The notes below the pieces were generated by a model. That model was given only the letters and a program-made list of their open reading frames with translations. It had not been told where the DNA came from and did no database searches. Positions 1-6,417 of a stretch of DNA of 15,004 nucleotides are shown here, piece after piece. The first letter of the stretch is position 1. Every line of letters starts with the position of its first letter. Location: assembly GCA_030615435.1 (NCBI GenBank), contig JAUWZH010000030.1, positions 1-15,004 of the forward strand. The letters run 5' to 3'. Position numbers and translations under genes: made by a program. Source of the DNA: Candidatus Brocadiaceae bacterium (lineage in GTDB: Bacteria > Planctomycetota > Brocadiia > SM23-32).

Positions 1-34
1 GCCGCGCGACCATCGCCGCAACGTCTTTCCCTCT

Positions 35-391
35 TCATCTGTGATAGTGATGGCACATGCTCTTCGCATTGGTCTCACCTCCGAGAGTATTGTACCAATG
101 CAAAGCGTATAATGCACTGCAATTATGCAACGCTACACTAGCGTACACTCGGCAGGTTGCAGTACTTCCCAGTATCGTCTCCACGCTCTCCGTATCTTCC
201 TGCGTAGCAAGATCGTCGCTGATACGGGACCACCCCACTTTTCCAACAGGCGCCTCCTGCCACATCGCCGCAGCCTGTTGGGCTATCGCAAGGGCGCCCA
301 AAAGACAGAAGCAGCCTGCAACGATTATCCACGCCACCCTGGGGCACAGAAGGAAACGACCGTTTGCTCTTGCACGTGCTTCGCGCAACAT
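35..391 (-). CDS. Hypothetical small membrane or secreted protein
   Basis: I do not recognise this 118-aa protein. The ATG at 391 is chosen over an upstream in-frame ATG at 448 because it follows a strong purine-rich ribosome binding site (AAGAGGAGTAGGAAGG). The N-terminus has several arginines (residues 3-18), then a hydrophobic stretch at about residues 19-41, which is a signal peptide or single membrane anchor. The remaining roughly 75 residues have an acidic patch (DDLATQEDTE), three cysteines and a His-rich end (CHHYHR). It lies 133 bp downstream of the isomerase on the same strand and could be the last gene of that operon. The local base composition looks less GC-rich than the operon. 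The ribosome binding site and signal-like segment favour a real gene, but a chance ORF or a decayed fragment is possible. Confidence 0.42.
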   Translation of the reverse strand: MLREARARANGRFLLCPRVAWIIVAGCFCLLGALAIAQQAAAMWQEAPVGKVGWSRISDDLATQEDTESVETILGSTATCRVYASVALHNCSALYALHWYNTLGGETNAKSMCHHYHR

Positions 392-524
392 CCTTCCTAC
401 TCCTCTTAGCAGCGGAGGACAACGGCATGTTCGCATAGCCTTCTCCACACCTCACATGCAAGCCTGCGTGTTGCTGTCGACCCCCCGTAACATCTAATAT
501 TGCCACCGCCCATACAAAAAGCCG

Positions 525-1937
525 TTAGACCCTCACTGTTCGGAATTGCATTGCTTCGGCGAAGCTCTTCAGTTCCGCCGCGTGGTCCCCAACGCCGAGA
601 GCAATGTGGTGGCAGGGGCCCTGCTGGCACCAGTCGTCCATGAACTCCGGAATCGGCTTGGCCACGCGCACGCGACAGTTGGGATTACCAATGTGGAGGA
701 CATCGCCGGGTATGACCTCGGCGATGGTATAGATTAACTTGAACGTGTCGCCGGCGTCGAACTGCGTCAGGTTGAGCAGCGTAATTGGGCCTTCTTTCAT
801 CTTGAAGTCAATGCCCAGCCCGTGGCCGGTCTTGCCGTGATGCACCTCCAGATGCTGCAACTTCGGGCGTCCGTCGGCCACGCTGACGTTGCTGGGTCCG
901 TCGTGGCCCATCATGATGAAGTTCTCGTCGAAGTCCATGGAGAAAAACTCCACGAACATCCCGCCACCGCCGAGAAGGTTCATGATTTTCATCGCCATCG
1001 CCGTCTTGACATCACCCTCGGTCACCCCGGGGCGCCCCATGGCCGCGAGCCTCGACACGGCGAGCGCAGCCTGCGATCGCAACTGCGTCATGCGCTCCTT
1101 CTCGCCCCACCAGTAGAAGCCGAACGCGTGGAGGTCGTGTCGGTGAACGACCTCGTCGAAGGCCACGGCGATCTGGGCGGAGAGCTTCATGTGCTCGTTC
1201 GTCACCGTTTCGTCCACATCGTACATCTCGCGGAACTGGCGATACATCACCTCAAGCTGCTCGGGCGTAACTCGGGCGAATGCCTCTTCGACCTCCTCCA
1301 CCTCGGGTCGGATCATGAGCCGTCCCGTGGCGCGGAGCATGCGATGCTCGTCGGTCGGCATGTCTACCATGTTGGTGTAGGTGTTGCCGATGACGCCGAA
1401 ATTCAGCGACTTGAAAACGCGCGCCGCGGCCGCGCCCAGGCAGTCGGCGCGCAGCTCGTCCCATAGCCGCTGCTGGCCGAAGTGCCCCGTGCGCACCTTG
1501 AACCGCCTGCCGAGCGCGACCAGAGCCCCGGCGTACTCAGGGATGCAGCAGACGCCTTCGTGATACAGGTAGAGCGCCGTGTCCGCCGTCTTGTAGTCGT
1601 AGGAAGAATCCTCGTGGGCGTTCACGAGCCGGAGCGGGACGGCGAGGTCCTTGATCGCCGGGACCATGCACATGCCGGTGGTGTAGCCCACCGGGAAGAT
1701 CAAGAGGATGTCTATGTCCTGCCTGCGGAAGAACTTGCCGGCCGCGGCCGCCTTTTCGGCGGTGTCCACGAGGTCGGGCGCGACGACCTCGCCGATCTCC
1801 TTCAGGTGCTTCCGCAATTTGGCGTACATGTTCAGCCCCATCTCCTTGAGCCCCGGGAACTGGCCCCAGTACATCTTGTGGCCTGTCGGCAGAAGGCCGA
1901 TGCGTGGACGAAACGGCTGGGGATGTGTGCTTTTCAC
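525..1937 (-). CDS. L-arabinose/L-fucose isomerase-superfamily enzyme
   Basis: This 470-aa cytoplasmic protein belongs to the L-fucose/L-arabinose isomerase superfamily, whose members interconvert aldoses and ketoses using a divalent metal. Residues corresponding to the E. coli AraA active site (E306, E333, H350, H450, as I recall them) can be placed: E307 in GVTEGDVKTAM, E330 in GGMFVEFFSMDF, H345 in MMGHDGP, and H443/H444 in GPCHHIALG. The length is close to AraA (about 500 aa). The start is the GTG at 1937, eight bases after AAGGAG. An in-frame ATG at 2177 would put 80 arginine/glycine-rich residues inside the upstream deacetylase gene and is rejected. It follows the polysaccharide deacetylase gene by 53 bp in a same-strand operon. 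The sugar substrate is not determined: divergence from true AraA and the C-N hydrolase neighbours argue for a modified or unusual sugar. Confidence 0.88.
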   Translation of the reverse strand: MKSTHPQPFRPRIGLLPTGHKMYWGQFPGLKEMGLNMYAKLRKHLKEIGEVVAPDLVDTAEKAAAAGKFFRRQDIDILLIFPVGYTTGMCMVPAIKDLAVPLRLVNAHEDSSYDYKTADTALYLYHEGVCCIPEYAGALVALGRRFKVRTGHFGQQRLWDELRADCLGAAAARVFKSLNFGVIGNTYTNMVDMPTDEHRMLRATGRLMIRPEVEEVEEAFARVTPEQLEVMYRQFREMYDVDETVTNEHMKLSAQIAVAFDEVVHRHDLHAFGFYWWGEKERMTQLRSQAALAVSRLAAMGRPGVTEGDVKTAMAMKIMNLLGGGGMFVEFFSMDFDENFIMMGHDGPSNVSVADGRPKLQHLEVHHGKTGHGLGIDFKMKEGPITLLNLTQFDAGDTFKLIYTIAEVIPGDVLHIGNPNCRVRVAKPIPEFMDDWCQQGPCHHIALGVGDHAAELKSFAEAMQFRTVRV

Positions 1938-1990
1938 TGTGATCGCTCCTTCTCTTCCCCCGTGACGGGAGACCTCTTTGTCAGGACCGG

Positions 1991-2875
1991 TCAGGGCCGC
2001 CACTGCGCGGCCGTCTCGGAAAGCGTGGCGCTCACCAGCCGGCATCCGCGTCGTCGCGCCTGCTGGCGGGCGTGGGCGAAGAACGCCCTGAACAGGGAGA
2101 AACCTCGGTCGCCTTCGCCCTCCTGGATCGGCGAAACGTGACACACCGGGACGCAGGGAATGCCCGCCTCCAGGCACATGTCAAAATCGCCGCATGCAAG
2201 ACGCAACGACGCGTCATAACCGTCACCGTTCAAGTACCACGTGTACTCGCCGGTGAGCGGGAAAACCAGCAGCCTGCCGGAGGTCTGCCGCGCGTCGAAG
2301 ACATCCCGGTTGATCGGACGCGGGGTGATTTCCTTCACGCCGTTGATGAGGTCCCAGGCCGCTTCCTGAAAGGCGAAGGAACTGTCATGCAAATACCCCT
2401 CTTCCTCGATCGCACGGTGGAGGTTGTCGCACACGGAGAGGCAGGGAGCACGGAATCCGCGTATGGGAAGCCCCAGGGCGTCTTCCAGGATCTCGCGCCC
2501 TTTGCGCAGCCTGCCGCGCAGCTTCTCCAGGGTGAGCGCGGCTTCGATTTCGTCGCGATGCTTGGCCAGCCGTTCGCGGGCCGGCCTCTCGATGGGGAGA
2601 TCGAGCACCATCTTGGGAGGAATGCCGCACTCAAACTGGTCGTGTTCCAACCCGTGCTGCCCGACCTCGTGCCCTTGCGCCACGGCATCCTTGAGGAGAC
2701 GAATGAAGCCGGGGAGCTCCCGGATATCCGTGCCACCGGGACAGGGCACGGCGAAAAACGTGGCCTTGACCTCTTGCTCCGAGCAGAACTGGAGCAGATT
2801 GGCCAGGTGCTCTTCGGACGAGTAGGCTTGCAGGCCCACGTCATCCACGGTGAAGCAAAGGAAAACCGTTTCCAT
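1991..2875 (-). CDS. Polysaccharide deacetylase (NodB-like, CE4-type) family protein
   Basis: This 294-aa protein has NodB-homology motifs. Motif 1 is FTVDDVG (D11 catalytic base, D12 metal ligand), motif 2 is GQHGLEH (H74 and H78 metal ligands), motif 3 is GFRAPCL (R142, P144), and a late CHVSP carries H246, which fits motif 5. All expected metal and catalytic residues are therefore present. The family removes N- or O-acetyl groups from carbohydrates, and some members open amide rings such as allantoin. There is no signal peptide, so it acts in the cytoplasm, probably on a small imported substrate rather than cell wall. The ATG at 2875 overlaps the upstream TGA as TGATG, with GGAGG seven bases upstream; a GTG one codon earlier (2878) is the alternative start. 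The overlap implies translational coupling with the PIG-L-type gene. Confidence 0.88.
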   Translation of the reverse strand: METVFLCFTVDDVGLQAYSSEEHLANLLQFCSEQEVKATFFAVPCPGGTDIRELPGFIRLLKDAVAQGHEVGQHGLEHDQFECGIPPKMVLDLPIERPARERLAKHRDEIEAALTLEKLRGRLRKGREILEDALGLPIRGFRAPCLSVCDNLHRAIEEEGYLHDSSFAFQEAAWDLINGVKEITPRPINRDVFDARQTSGRLLVFPLTGEYTWYLNGDGYDASLRLACGDFDMCLEAGIPCVPVCHVSPIQEGEGDRGFSLFRAFFAHARQQARRRGCRLVSATLSETAAQWRP

Positions 2876-3564
2876 CACAGATCCTCCATGAGATCGGTGA
2901 CCTTCTGAGGGATGAAGTAGGACCGCGTCAGCGCCTCGGCGTACTTGACGCCGATCTGGCTGCCGTGGAAGCGCGCACGAGCAGCCATCTGGTCGGTCAT
3001 CTTATCGAGTATCTCCTGGGTGGTTTTGAAACATGCGTAGGCCTCCGCCTTGGCCTCGAAGGTGTCGGAGATGTCAACGAGGTGCGTGGGCGAGGGCATC
3101 TGATGAATGACCTCGAAGTGGTAGAGCGCCCGGGCGCTCCAGGGGCGTCCTAGGTCGGCGCTGCACGCCCAGCCTGCCTGCCACCAGGAGTCACACGCCA
3201 GTCGCGCCATGGCGTGATGCTGGAAGTATTCGAGCCAGTAGTGCCCGAGAATGATGTCCGGCCTGGTGCGGCGGATCGCGCCGATGCACTGCCGGTAGGT
3301 CTCCCGGTTCGCCTGCACCGCGAAATCTGGCAGGTCAAAGCACTGGAAGTCCTTCACCCCAAGCACCTCGTGCGCCTCCACCGCCTCGCGGGTGAACTTC
3401 TCCACGATGCCGTCACGCTGATCCATCTCGGCGAAGGCCTCGTCGCCGTTTCCGAAGCAGACAACGGAAACGTTGCAGCCCTGCTCCACGAATTTTCGGA
3501 TGATGCCGCCCACCGCAATCACCGAGTCATCCAGGTGGCCGGCCAGAACCAGTATGTTTCTCAT
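2875..3564 (-). CDS. PIG-L/LmbE-family deacetylase
   Basis: This 229-aa protein has the Rossmann-like start of the PIG-L (GlcNAc-PI de-N-acetylase, LmbE) family: MRNILVLAGHLDDS corresponds to the canonical AHPDDE loop. Zinc ligands H10 and D13 and the probable catalytic base D12 are kept, but the usual Pro and Glu are replaced by Leu and Ser. The third ligand is probably H116 in EYFQHHAMARLA, where the usual DH pair reads QH. The family hydrolyses N-acetyl groups from amino sugars and related small molecules. No signal peptide is visible, so it is probably cytoplasmic. The ATG at 3564 follows TGAGGA by eight bases. It sits 31 bp after the M24-like gene and overlaps the polysaccharide deacetylase start. 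The variant motif may mean an altered substrate or weakened catalysis; family assignment is firm, activity is not. Confidence 0.87.
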   Translation of the reverse strand: MRNILVLAGHLDDSVIAVGGIIRKFVEQGCNVSVVCFGNGDEAFAEMDQRDGIVEKFTREAVEAHEVLGVKDFQCFDLPDFAVQANRETYRQCIGAIRRTRPDIILGHYWLEYFQHHAMARLACDSWWQAGWACSADLGRPWSARALYHFEVIHQMPSPTHLVDISDTFEAKAEAYACFKTTQEILDKMTDQMAARARFHGSQIGVKYAEALTRSYFIPQKVTDLMEDL

Positions 3565-3595
3565 GGCGCTGTCCTCACTTAGGCAGAGTAGATGA

Positions 3596-4768
3596 TCAGA
3601 GTCCCTTGGATACCAGAGAGCGGATCAGGGGCGTGAGTGAGTCCGGTCCCGCCTCGGTGATGACGAACCCCTCTTCAATGCGGTTGGAGCCGTCGGGATG
3701 CCCGAAGAGGCTGATGTCGGAGTTGACGCACATGCCGGACCGGAGGGCGTAGGTGGCGTCTGCGTCGGGGTAGGGCGATTCGGCCTCCGCCAGCCCGATG
3801 CCGTGCATGGGCGGGTAGACGTCGTACTCCGAGAGGCCGTGTTTCTGGAAAACACCCTTGACCGCTCTCACCATCTCCCCTGAGATGACGCCCTCCTTCA
3901 GGTAACTCAACTGGACGTTGGCGGCCTCGAAAAGGGCATTCAGGAAACGCTTCTGGCCGTCCGTGGCCTCGCCCGCGACGAAAGGGTACTCCACGGTCGC
4001 CACATAGCCCTCGTACTGGACGGCCATGGCCGCCATGATCGTGTCGCCGTCCTCCACGACGCGATCCACCGGGCGACCGATGACCGTGTCGGCGCGCGGC
4101 CCGGACCCGAACACCGTGAAGTTGATATCCTCGGCCCCGGCCATGCGCGCGGCGCCTTCGCCCGCCCCTGCGGCCTGCAACTCCGTGTTGCCGGGCACGC
4201 ACATTTCCATGAGTTTCTCGTAGCCCACGCACGCGATGCGGCCCGCCTCGCGCAGGCAGGCGATTTCGGCGGCGCTCTTGATCAGCCGCAGGTCGTTGAG
4301 GACATCGGCAGCGTCCACGATCTCGAGGTCCGCCACCGCGTCGCGGGTCCGCCGGAGGATCGGGGCCGGCATGTCAAGAAGGCCGACGACCCCCAGCCGC
4401 TTGCCGCCGGCGAGCACTTCGCCGAGAATCTGCTTGAGGGAGGAGAACTGCGCGAGAGGATAGTCAATCTCCTCCGGCACGGTGACGCAGGCGAACTCCT
4501 TGATGCTGCGCACGTCGTCCCACACGCACATCTCACGCGCGTAGCGCTCCCCTTCGGCGGCGGTGGCAAGGATCGGGGTGCCCCGCCTCGGGATGAAACA
4601 CCCGCCGCGCTCGAAGATGGGCCAGAAGTTGGATACGTACCGCAGGTTCTCCTTGCGGTATTCGTCGCCGTAGACCAGCATCGCGTCCAGTTGTCTTTCT
4701 TCGAGCGCCTGCTGAATGCGCCGGATGCGCGTCGTGAATTCCTCTTTGTTGATCTTTGGTCGTGCCAT
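3596..4768 (-). CDS. M24-family (creatinase/Xaa-Pro peptidase fold) protein lacking metal aspartates
   Basis: This 390-aa protein has the two-domain layout of the M24 family: an N-terminal creatinase-type domain (about 1-160) and a C-terminal pita-bread domain (about 165-390). The region GDTIMAAMAVQYEGYVATVE aligns without gaps to the methionine aminopeptidase metal loop, but the two aspartate ligands are A247 and T258. The remaining positions read H322 (MHGIGLAE), D351 and E365. Losing both aspartates rules out an ordinary dinuclear aminopeptidase and resembles creatinase, a metal-free C-N hydrolase, or a non-enzymatic relative. The ATG at 4768 follows AAGGAGGAG closely. An in-frame ATG at 4963 falls inside the likely promoter and is rejected. 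It is the first gene of the minus-strand operon. The specific reaction is unknown; a creatinase-like amidinohydrolase is the leading guess. Confidence 0.85.
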   Translation of the reverse strand: MARPKINKEEFTTRIRRIQQALEERQLDAMLVYGDEYRKENLRYVSNFWPIFERGGCFIPRRGTPILATAAEGERYAREMCVWDDVRSIKEFACVTVPEEIDYPLAQFSSLKQILGEVLAGGKRLGVVGLLDMPAPILRRTRDAVADLEIVDAADVLNDLRLIKSAAEIACLREAGRIACVGYEKLMEMCVPGNTELQAAGAGEGAARMAGAEDINFTVFGSGPRADTVIGRPVDRVVEDGDTIMAAMAVQYEGYVATVEYPFVAGEATDGQKRFLNALFEAANVQLSYLKEGVISGEMVRAVKGVFQKHGLSEYDVYPPMHGIGLAEAESPYPDADATYALRSGMCVNSDISLFGHPDGSNRIEEGFVITEAGPDSLTPLIRSLVSKGL

Positions 4769-4934
4769 CTTACGCTCCTCCTTGCTGAGACACATGATCG
4801 CTGCGCCAGGGCGGCTCCGCTTGAGTCCGCGAGATTGTGCAAGCTGCAAAAAGGATTCGCGAGCCGCGAGCGTCTCCAGGTTTTCAAGAAAAGCCCTCTC
4901 CTGAAACGAGATGCCGAGACGGCTCGCCGGAGTC

Positions 4935-4963
4935 AGGATATCGCGCTCCCGGCTCTTTGGCAA
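4935..4963 (-). promoter_or_regulatory. Sigma70-like promoter for the minus-strand operon
   Basis: On the minus strand, TTGCCA (4958-4963) and TATCCT (4935-4940) are separated by exactly 17 bp. They match the -35 consensus at 5 of 6 positions and the -10 consensus at 4 of 6. Transcription would begin near 4928, about 160 nt before the M24-like gene start. It is predicted by eye only. Confidence 0.5.
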
Positions 4964-5007
4964 CAGACTCGTGAGGGGTGAGGATAGCGGGCTGCGGAGA
5001 GGGGCGA

Positions 5008-5023
5008 CTCAGGCCGGCCAGAG
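5008..5023. repeat. 16-bp near-perfect palindrome, candidate operator
   Basis: CTCAGGCCGGCCAGAG is an inverted repeat in which every position pairs except one symmetric A/A mismatch. Its right edge is 11 bp upstream of the plus-strand -35 box and it lies 45 bp from the minus-strand -35 box. Such a site between divergent promoters could bind a dimeric regulator. In GC-rich DNA an 8-bp GGCCGGCC core can also occur by chance. Confidence 0.35.
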
Positions 5024-5034
5024 CGCAGAAAGCG

Positions 5035-5063
5035 TTGACAAGCGCCCGTGTCACGCCTACACT
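5035..5063 (+). promoter_or_regulatory. Sigma70-like promoter for the DUF6807 gene
   Basis: TTGACA (5035-5040, perfect -35) is followed after exactly 17 bp by TACACT (5058-5063, 4 of 6 matches to the -10). Transcription would start near 5070, about 65 nt before the ATG at 5136. It is the best promoter-like sequence I found in the window. Confidence 0.6.
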
Positions 5064-5135
5064 TCAGCCCGGGCAGCACGAGTCGTGTCTGCGCAGCGCC
5101 GTGTACGAAATCCGGGATCAGGAAAGGCAGATCCA

Positions 5136-6002
5136 ATGGGCAAGCTGGAAGTGAAGACCAACTGTCTGGGATTCGAGCTCTACGACGACGGCCGGCTGGT
5201 GACCCTGTACCGTGCCCTGGAGGAAATTGACCGCGAGGAGTCGCCGAAGCCGTGTTTTGCTCCGATCTACACGCCGCGCGGCAGGCTGATCACGGCATAC
5301 CGCCCCAAGGATCATCTCTGGCACACGGGCCTGTACTACGGCTGGGTTCACGTGAACGATTCAAACCTGTGGGGCGGGGCGTGGTACCTGCCCGAAAAGG
5401 GAGAGTACGTGCCGGTGCCCGGCACGCACGGCCGGCAGGTGCACGTGGCGTTCGACGAGATCTCCTGCGCCGGCAGCGAGGCCAGGGTGGTTGAGACCGT
5501 GCAGTGGCAGAACTCGTCGGACCAGACAATAGCGACCGAGAAGCGCTCGCTCGAGTTCCAGAGCCTCACCGACCGGCCCGGCACGATGTGGAGGATCACA
5601 TCGGCCATCTCGCCCGAGGGCAAGGCGCTGGAGATGGCGTCCTCGCGAGCCTCCCTCTACAGCGGGCTGGAGCTCCGCATGGGTCCCCCCTTCGCTGAAG
5701 CCGCCCACCGAACCAGTGAGGGCGTGCGAGGGCATGAGAACATCATGAAGTCGAAGGCGCGCTGGTGCTGCGGCGTGGGCGCGTGCGGCGGGGCGGTAGT
5801 CATGATGGATCACCCATCCAACCCGCGCCACCCGACCAACTGGTTCGTGCGCGCGAGCTGGATGGGCGCGGCCCTGCTGATGGAGGGAGATATGACCGTC
5901 CCGCTCGGGAAGACGCTCACGCTGCGATACGGCCTCATGGTGCTGGACGCCGACCCGCGGGACGAGTTCATCGAGTCACAGTTCGAGGTCTTCGCCACCT
6001 GA
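5136..6002 (+). CDS. DUF6807 ('methane oxygenase PmoA' family) protein
   Basis: This 288-aa cytoplasmic protein (no signal peptide or membrane segment) shows the hallmarks of the family annotated as PmoA/DUF6807: DHLWHTGLYYGW at residues 59-70 followed by NLWGG, and a late MMDHPSNPRHPTNW at 223-236. Despite the family label it has none of the membrane character of particulate methane monooxygenase, so that name should not be taken as function. Such proteins commonly occur in carbohydrate-degradation clusters, and their reaction is unsettled. The ATG at 5136 is preceded by AGGAAAGG with about eight bases of spacing. An open frame reaching back to 4911 crosses the promoter and is rejected. The gene is divergent from the catabolic operon across a shared control region, which suggests a role in the same pathway. 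Confidence 0.82.
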   Translation: MGKLEVKTNCLGFELYDDGRLVTLYRALEEIDREESPKPCFAPIYTPRGRLITAYRPKDHLWHTGLYYGWVHVNDSNLWGGAWYLPEKGEYVPVPGTHGRQVHVAFDEISCAGSEARVVETVQWQNSSDQTIATEKRSLEFQSLTDRPGTMWRITSAISPEGKALEMASSRASLYSGLELRMGPPFAEAAHRTSEGVRGHENIMKSKARWCCGVGACGGAVVMMDHPSNPRHPTNWFVRASWMGAALLMEGDMTVPLGKTLTLRYGLMVLDADPRDEFIESQFEVFAT

Positions 6003-6029
6003 CGACACCTCACCGGCCCGTCACCTGGG

Positions 6030-6044
6030 GCACGAGCATCGTGC
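6030..6044 (+). repeat. Small hairpin downstream of the DUF6807 gene
   Basis: GCACGA-GCA-TCGTGC forms a perfect 6-bp stem with a 3-nt loop, starting 28 nt after the stop codon. There is no following T-run, so it is not a classical intrinsic terminator. It could protect the 3' end of the message or be incidental. Confidence 0.3.
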
Positions 6045-6312
6045 AAGCAGAATCCTGCCCGCACACGGCCCTCGCCGCCCGTCTCAAGCAGCACGGGGCG
6101 GTGGAGTAGCCGGCGGAGGGATGGCGGCCAAGCGCCAGCCAGTGGTAGAATGGGCGTACCTTTCGCAGAGGGAATCCGGACGGACATTTTTCGCGAACAA
6201 ATCTCGATCCGCCGGCGACTAACAGTGCGGAGTGAGTCGGCCGTCCAGGGGTAGGTCGTGGTTGCGGTACGCGAATGTGGCTGGGGGGGGAGCGAGACGC
6301 AAGGAGCAGAAC

Positions 6313-6390
6313 ATGGGACATCCCAGAGCCTTATCCCGTCTCATGGCGCTCCGGAGGCATACGAGTGTATTCCCTTCGCTGATCGCGTGA
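6313..6390 (+). CDS. Possible 25-aa leader ORF
   Basis: An ATG at 6313 lies six bases after a perfect AAGGAG and opens a 25-codon frame ending in TGA at 6388-6390, 27 bp before the lipoprotein ATG. The peptide (beginning MGHPRALSRLMALRRHTSVF) has four arginines in four different codons (AGA, CGT, CGG, AGG) and a TTA leucine, which should be uncommon codons in a GC-rich genome. It could be a regulatory upstream ORF coupling translation to the lipoprotein gene. I do not recognise the peptide, and chance remains a fair explanation. Confidence 0.3.
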   Translation: MGHPRALSRLMALRRHTSVFPSLIA

Positions 6391-6417
6391 GGCGTTACTG
6401 AGCAAGGAGGGGCAGAA

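Larger units (their letters stand above)
4769..5135. other. Divergent intergenic control region
   Basis: This 367-bp gap separates the minus-strand catabolic operon from the plus-strand DUF6807 gene. It contains one sigma70-like promoter facing each way, a 16-bp near-palindrome between them, and an imperfect tandem repeat (GTGAGGG then GTGAGGA, 4971-4984). The open frames extending into it from both genes lack good ribosome binding sites and are treated as untranslated. From the inferred promoter the operon would have a leader of about 160 nt. No transcription factor gene lies in the window. Confidence 0.7.
6003..6417. other. Intergenic region before the lipoprotein gene
   Basis: This 415-bp stretch has no long gene that I can support. 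It holds a small hairpin just after the DUF6807 stop, an eight-G run (6283-6290), and a possible 25-codon leader ORF at 6313-6390. I saw no convincing -35/-10 pair, although transcription of the lipoprotein gene must begin here or read through from upstream. Confidence 0.6.

Noticed and set aside
1938..2177. N-terminal extension of the isomerase frame to an ATG at 2177
   Set aside because: It overlaps the end of the deacetylase gene, encodes a low-complexity Arg/Gly/Pro stretch, and the GTG at 1937 has an excellent ribosome binding site and fits the family length.
2072..2908. Long plus-strand open frame opposite the deacetylase gene
   Set aside because: It is antisense to a gene with clear NodB motifs and encodes no recognisable family; long antisense frames are expected in GC-rich DNA.
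4769..4963. N-terminal extension of the M24-like frame to an ATG at 4963
   Set aside because: The ATG lies in the predicted -35 box, no ribosome binding site precedes it, and the family N-terminus begins at the ATG at 4768 after AAGGAGGAG.
4911..5135. N-terminal extension of the DUF6807 frame
   Set aside because: It runs across both promoters and the palindrome, and the family similarity starts at the ATG at 5136.
5136..6002. Methane monooxygenase subunit, as the family name PmoA implies
   Set aside because: The protein has no transmembrane helices and none of the neighbouring pmoB/pmoC genes; the label is a known naming problem for this family.
6187..6198. TTTTTCGCGAAC as an intrinsic terminator or operator
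   Set aside because: The T-run precedes rather than follows the short TTCGCGAA palindrome, and the stem is too small for a terminator in either direction.
6283..6290. Run of eight G residues as a phase-variable tract
   Set aside because: It lies outside any supported gene or recognisable promoter spacer, so there is nothing for slippage to switch.
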